Assembly: GCA_003586005.1 (NCBI GenBank)
Contig: NSKI01000001.1
Coordinates: forward strand, 62,001 to 126,000
Source: Haloplasmatales bacterium 4B
Lineage (GTDB): Bacteria; Bacillota_I; Bacilli_A; Haloplasmatales; Haloplasmataceae
Direction of reading: 5' to 3'
DNA length: 64,000 bases
In this document: positions 62,528-64,000 of the stretch, one piece after another
Position numbering within the stretch: the stretch's first letter is position 1
Layout of the letters: every line of letters begins with the position of its first letter
The notes under the pieces: generated by a model
The model's database searches: none
The model's input: the letters and a program-made list of their open reading frames with translations, nothing else
Told to the model about the DNA's origin: nothing
Position numbers and translations under genes: made by a program

Positions 62528-63499
62528 ATGAATGAAAAATTATCATTAATTGTCCCTTGTTATAATGAAGAAAAAATGATTAATCTCTTTTATGAAGAGA
62601 TAATAAAGCATCTTAAATCTCTTGATTGTGAATATGAATTAATCTTTATTAATGATGGTTCACTTGATAATACTTGGTTTGTGTTAAAAAAATTAGTAAA
62701 AGTTGACACATGTTTGAAAGTTATCAATTTTTCTCGTAATTTTGGAAAAGAAGCAGCAATGCTTGCTGGTTTAAGAAATTCAAGTGGTGACTTTGTAGCG
62801 ATTATGGATGCTGACCTTCAACATCCTCCGCGATTATTAGAAGAGATGTTGCATTTACTTAGGGATGGAGAATATGATTCAGTTGGTGCATATCGTATAG
62901 GGAGGTCAAAAAGTAATAAAAGTGAATCAGTAATTAGGGTACTAAATTCTAAATTATTTTATCGTTTTATCAATAAAATGAGTGATATAAAGATCAAGGA
63001 AAACGCAACGGATTTTCGGATGATGAAACGAAAAGTGGTAGAGGCCTTATTGGAATTAAGGGAATATAACCGTTTTTCTAAAGGTTTATTTGAATGGGTT
63101 GGTTTTAAAACAAAATATATTGGCTATGAAAACGTCGATAGAGCTGTAGGTAAGAGTTCATGGAATTTCTTTAAACTCTTAAATTATGCACTAGAGGGAG
63201 TTACCTCATTTTCAATTGTCCCTTTAAAATTATCAAGTTTATTAGGTTTATTTAGTGCTTTTAGTGCCTTTATTTATATGGTTTACATCATCCTTGATAA
63301 AATAATAAATGATAATGAAGTTTCTGGTTGGGCAACAATTGTATCAATATCCCTATTTATAGGAGGAATTACGCTTATCTCATTAGGTTTATTGGGGGAA
63401 TATATTGGTCGGATATATGGAGAGGTGAAACAACGACCAATATATATAGTAGATGAAATAATAGAAGGGAAGAATAATGAAAAAACCAGTGAAAGTTAA
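62528..63499 (+). CDS. GT2 glycosyltransferase making lipid-linked sugar (CsbB-like)
   Basis: This 323-residue enzyme has a GT-A catalytic domain (SLIVPCYNEE at the start, MDADLQHPP with the DxD motif near 93, QHPPRLLEEML) and two C-terminal transmembrane helices (about 235-300). This is the layout of CsbB/GtrB/DPM1-type enzymes that load a sugar onto undecaprenyl phosphate. It is divergent from the YfhO-GtrA operon, 136 bases away, and probably supplies its substrate. It overlaps the next gene by 23 bases. Confidence 0.88.
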   Translation: MNEKLSLIVPCYNEEKMINLFYEEIIKHLKSLDCEYELIFINDGSLDNTWFVLKKLVKVDTCLKVINFSRNFGKEAAMLAGLRNSSGDFVAIMDADLQHPPRLLEEMLHLLRDGEYDSVGAYRIGRSKSNKSESVIRVLNSKLFYRFINKMSDIKIKENATDFRMMKRKVVEALLELREYNRFSKGLFEWVGFKTKYIGYENVDRAVGKSSWNFFKLLNYALEGVTSFSIVPLKLSSLLGLFSAFSAFIYMVYIILDKIINDNEVSGWATIVSISLFIGGITLISLGLLGEYIGRIYGEVKQRPIYIVDEIIEGKNNEKTSES

Positions 63500-64000
63500 T
63501 TTACAGAATAATACCAAATTAATAGCTCATCGCGGTTTAAGCGGAGTAGCCCCTGAAAATAGTATCGAAGCTTTTAATTTATGTGGGCTGTACGGGTATT
63601 ATGGTATTGAATGTGACATACATGTCACAAAAGATCATCAATTTGTCGTGTTTCACGATAGCTCATTAGATAGGATGACTAATACAAAAGGAATGATAAA
63701 AGATTTAACAGTCTCTGAAATAAAAGAAATAGATATAGTTTCAGGAAGTGGTATTGACAAATATGACTTTGTAAAGATTCCTTTATTAACAGAATATTTA
63801 GATGTGTGTTTAAAGCATAACTTAACACCAATTATTGAAATTAAAGCTGTCGGTAATTTGGCTGATTTAGACTCATTAATTGATTTATTAAAAACTACTA
63901 AGTTATTTATAAAAGCAATTATTATTTCTTTTAATCTAGATTATTTAATTTATTTAAGAAAATATTACCCAACCCTAAATATTCAATATTTGGTTAATGA
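63477..64000 (+). CDS. Glycerophosphodiester phosphodiesterase (cut by window end)
   Basis: The frame from the ATG at 63477 is open to the end of the window (174 codons so far). It reads LIAHRGLSGVAPENSIEAF (the HRG motif), YGIECDIHVTKDHQFVVFHD (metal-binding Glu, Asp and catalytic His) and PIIEIK, all typical of GDPD enzymes. These release sn-glycerol 3-phosphate from glycerophosphodiesters, relevant to lipid or teichoic acid turnover. It overlaps the upstream GT2 gene by 23 bases, so the two are an operon. Confidence 0.9.
   Translation, partial: MKKPVKVNLQNNTKLIAHRGLSGVAPENSIEAFNLCGLYGYYGIECDIHVTKDHQFVVFHDSSLDRMTNTKGMIKDLTVSEIKEIDIVSGSGIDKYDFVKIPLLTEYLDVCLKHNLTPIIEIKAVGNLADLDSLIDLLKTTKLFIKAIIISFNLDYLIYLRKYYPTLNIQYLVN

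Noticed and set aside
1-64000. Mycoplasma genetic code with TGA as tryptophan
   Set aside because: TGA closes complete genes at ATGA or TTGA overlaps and after ogt, and tryptophan is written TGG throughout.

Overview
The window is very AT-rich (about 30% GC by eye). Genes start with ATG/GTG/TTG behind strong AGGAGG-type ribosome binding sites, and TGA is a real stop (for example in the ATGA overlaps at 36377-36380), so the code is the standard bacterial one and not the Mycoplasma code. A class A penicillin-binding protein, a lipoteichoic acid synthase, a YfhO/GtrA/GT2 glycosylation set, an NrtR-type regulator and an IS1634-family element together point to a walled low-GC Gram-positive (Bacillota), possibly a lineage near the Mollicutes. 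No rRNA, tRNA or CRISPR array was seen. I cannot name a species.

Layout. 1-8.5 kb: IS3-family scrap, LtaS, rhomboid protease, MenA-like prenyltransferase, overlapping ogt-dsdA, and a leftward operon of a RAYT-like transposase-derived protein, thioredoxin reductase and a two-CxxC disulfide oxidoreductase. 8.5-12.7 kb: RND efflux pump plus its TetR regulator, with a TetR-type palindrome in the promoter. 12.7-14.4 kb: a decayed patch with a multiply frameshifted tag (3-methyladenine glycosylase), an intact PC4/YdbC ssDNA-binding protein, a 260-bp MITE-like element and a broken acyl-ACP thioesterase-like gene. 14.2-23.6 kb: SRAP/HMCES protein, PhzF, DUF1189-like protein, aminotransferase, MATE exporter, a three-gene ABC-2 exporter, and a DUF2975/XRE pair in which the DUF2975 gene is frameshifted at a 9-base homopolymer. 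23.7-33.4 kb: nitroreductase, TldD/TldE, an orphan degenerate ABC ATPase coupled to a hemolysin III homologue, a Nudix hydrolase, a second ABC exporter and a DUF3137 protein. 33.4-45.2 kb: YdeI-like protein, YcaQ-type glycosylase, a zinc-finger/LuxR-HTH/DUF2087 - DUF2087 - DUF2161 nuclease-like operon, DegV, DUF1576 protein, WG-repeat protein, MFS transporter, a namA-like pseudogene with a large internal deletion, and SIMPL. 45.4-47.9 kb: an intact IS1634-family element flanked by a perfect 124-bp target duplication, inserted next to or into an older dead transposase. 47.9-51.9 kb: NrtR, nicotinate phosphoribosyltransferase and a Pnkp-like kinase-phosphatase. 51.9-64 kb: second hemolysin III, TatD, HtrA, PBP1A, YchF, Fe-S aldo/keto reductase, GtrA, YfhO, GT2 and a glycerophosphodiesterase cut by the window end.

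How it fits together. The two ends share an envelope theme: LtaS makes the polyglycerolphosphate chain, while the CsbB-like GT2, GtrA flippase and YfhO form the three parts known from Bacillus subtilis to glycosylate lipoteichoic acid, with PBP1A and HtrA nearby. The middle is mostly exporters, stress and repair functions. At least eight loci are broken or relics (tag, thioesterase, namA, merR, DUF2975, the segment after the XRE gene and two transposases), which suggests ongoing gene loss next to mobile DNA.

The most unusual items are the IS1634-type long target duplication, the MITE-like element, the RAYT homologue that has lost catalytic histidines inside a thioredoxin operon, the zinc/LuxR/DUF2087-DUF2161 operon beside a YcaQ glycosylase, the Pnkp-like enzyme in an NAD-salvage locus, and an orphan ABC ATPase with several degraded motifs behind a palindromic operator that recurs upstream of degV.
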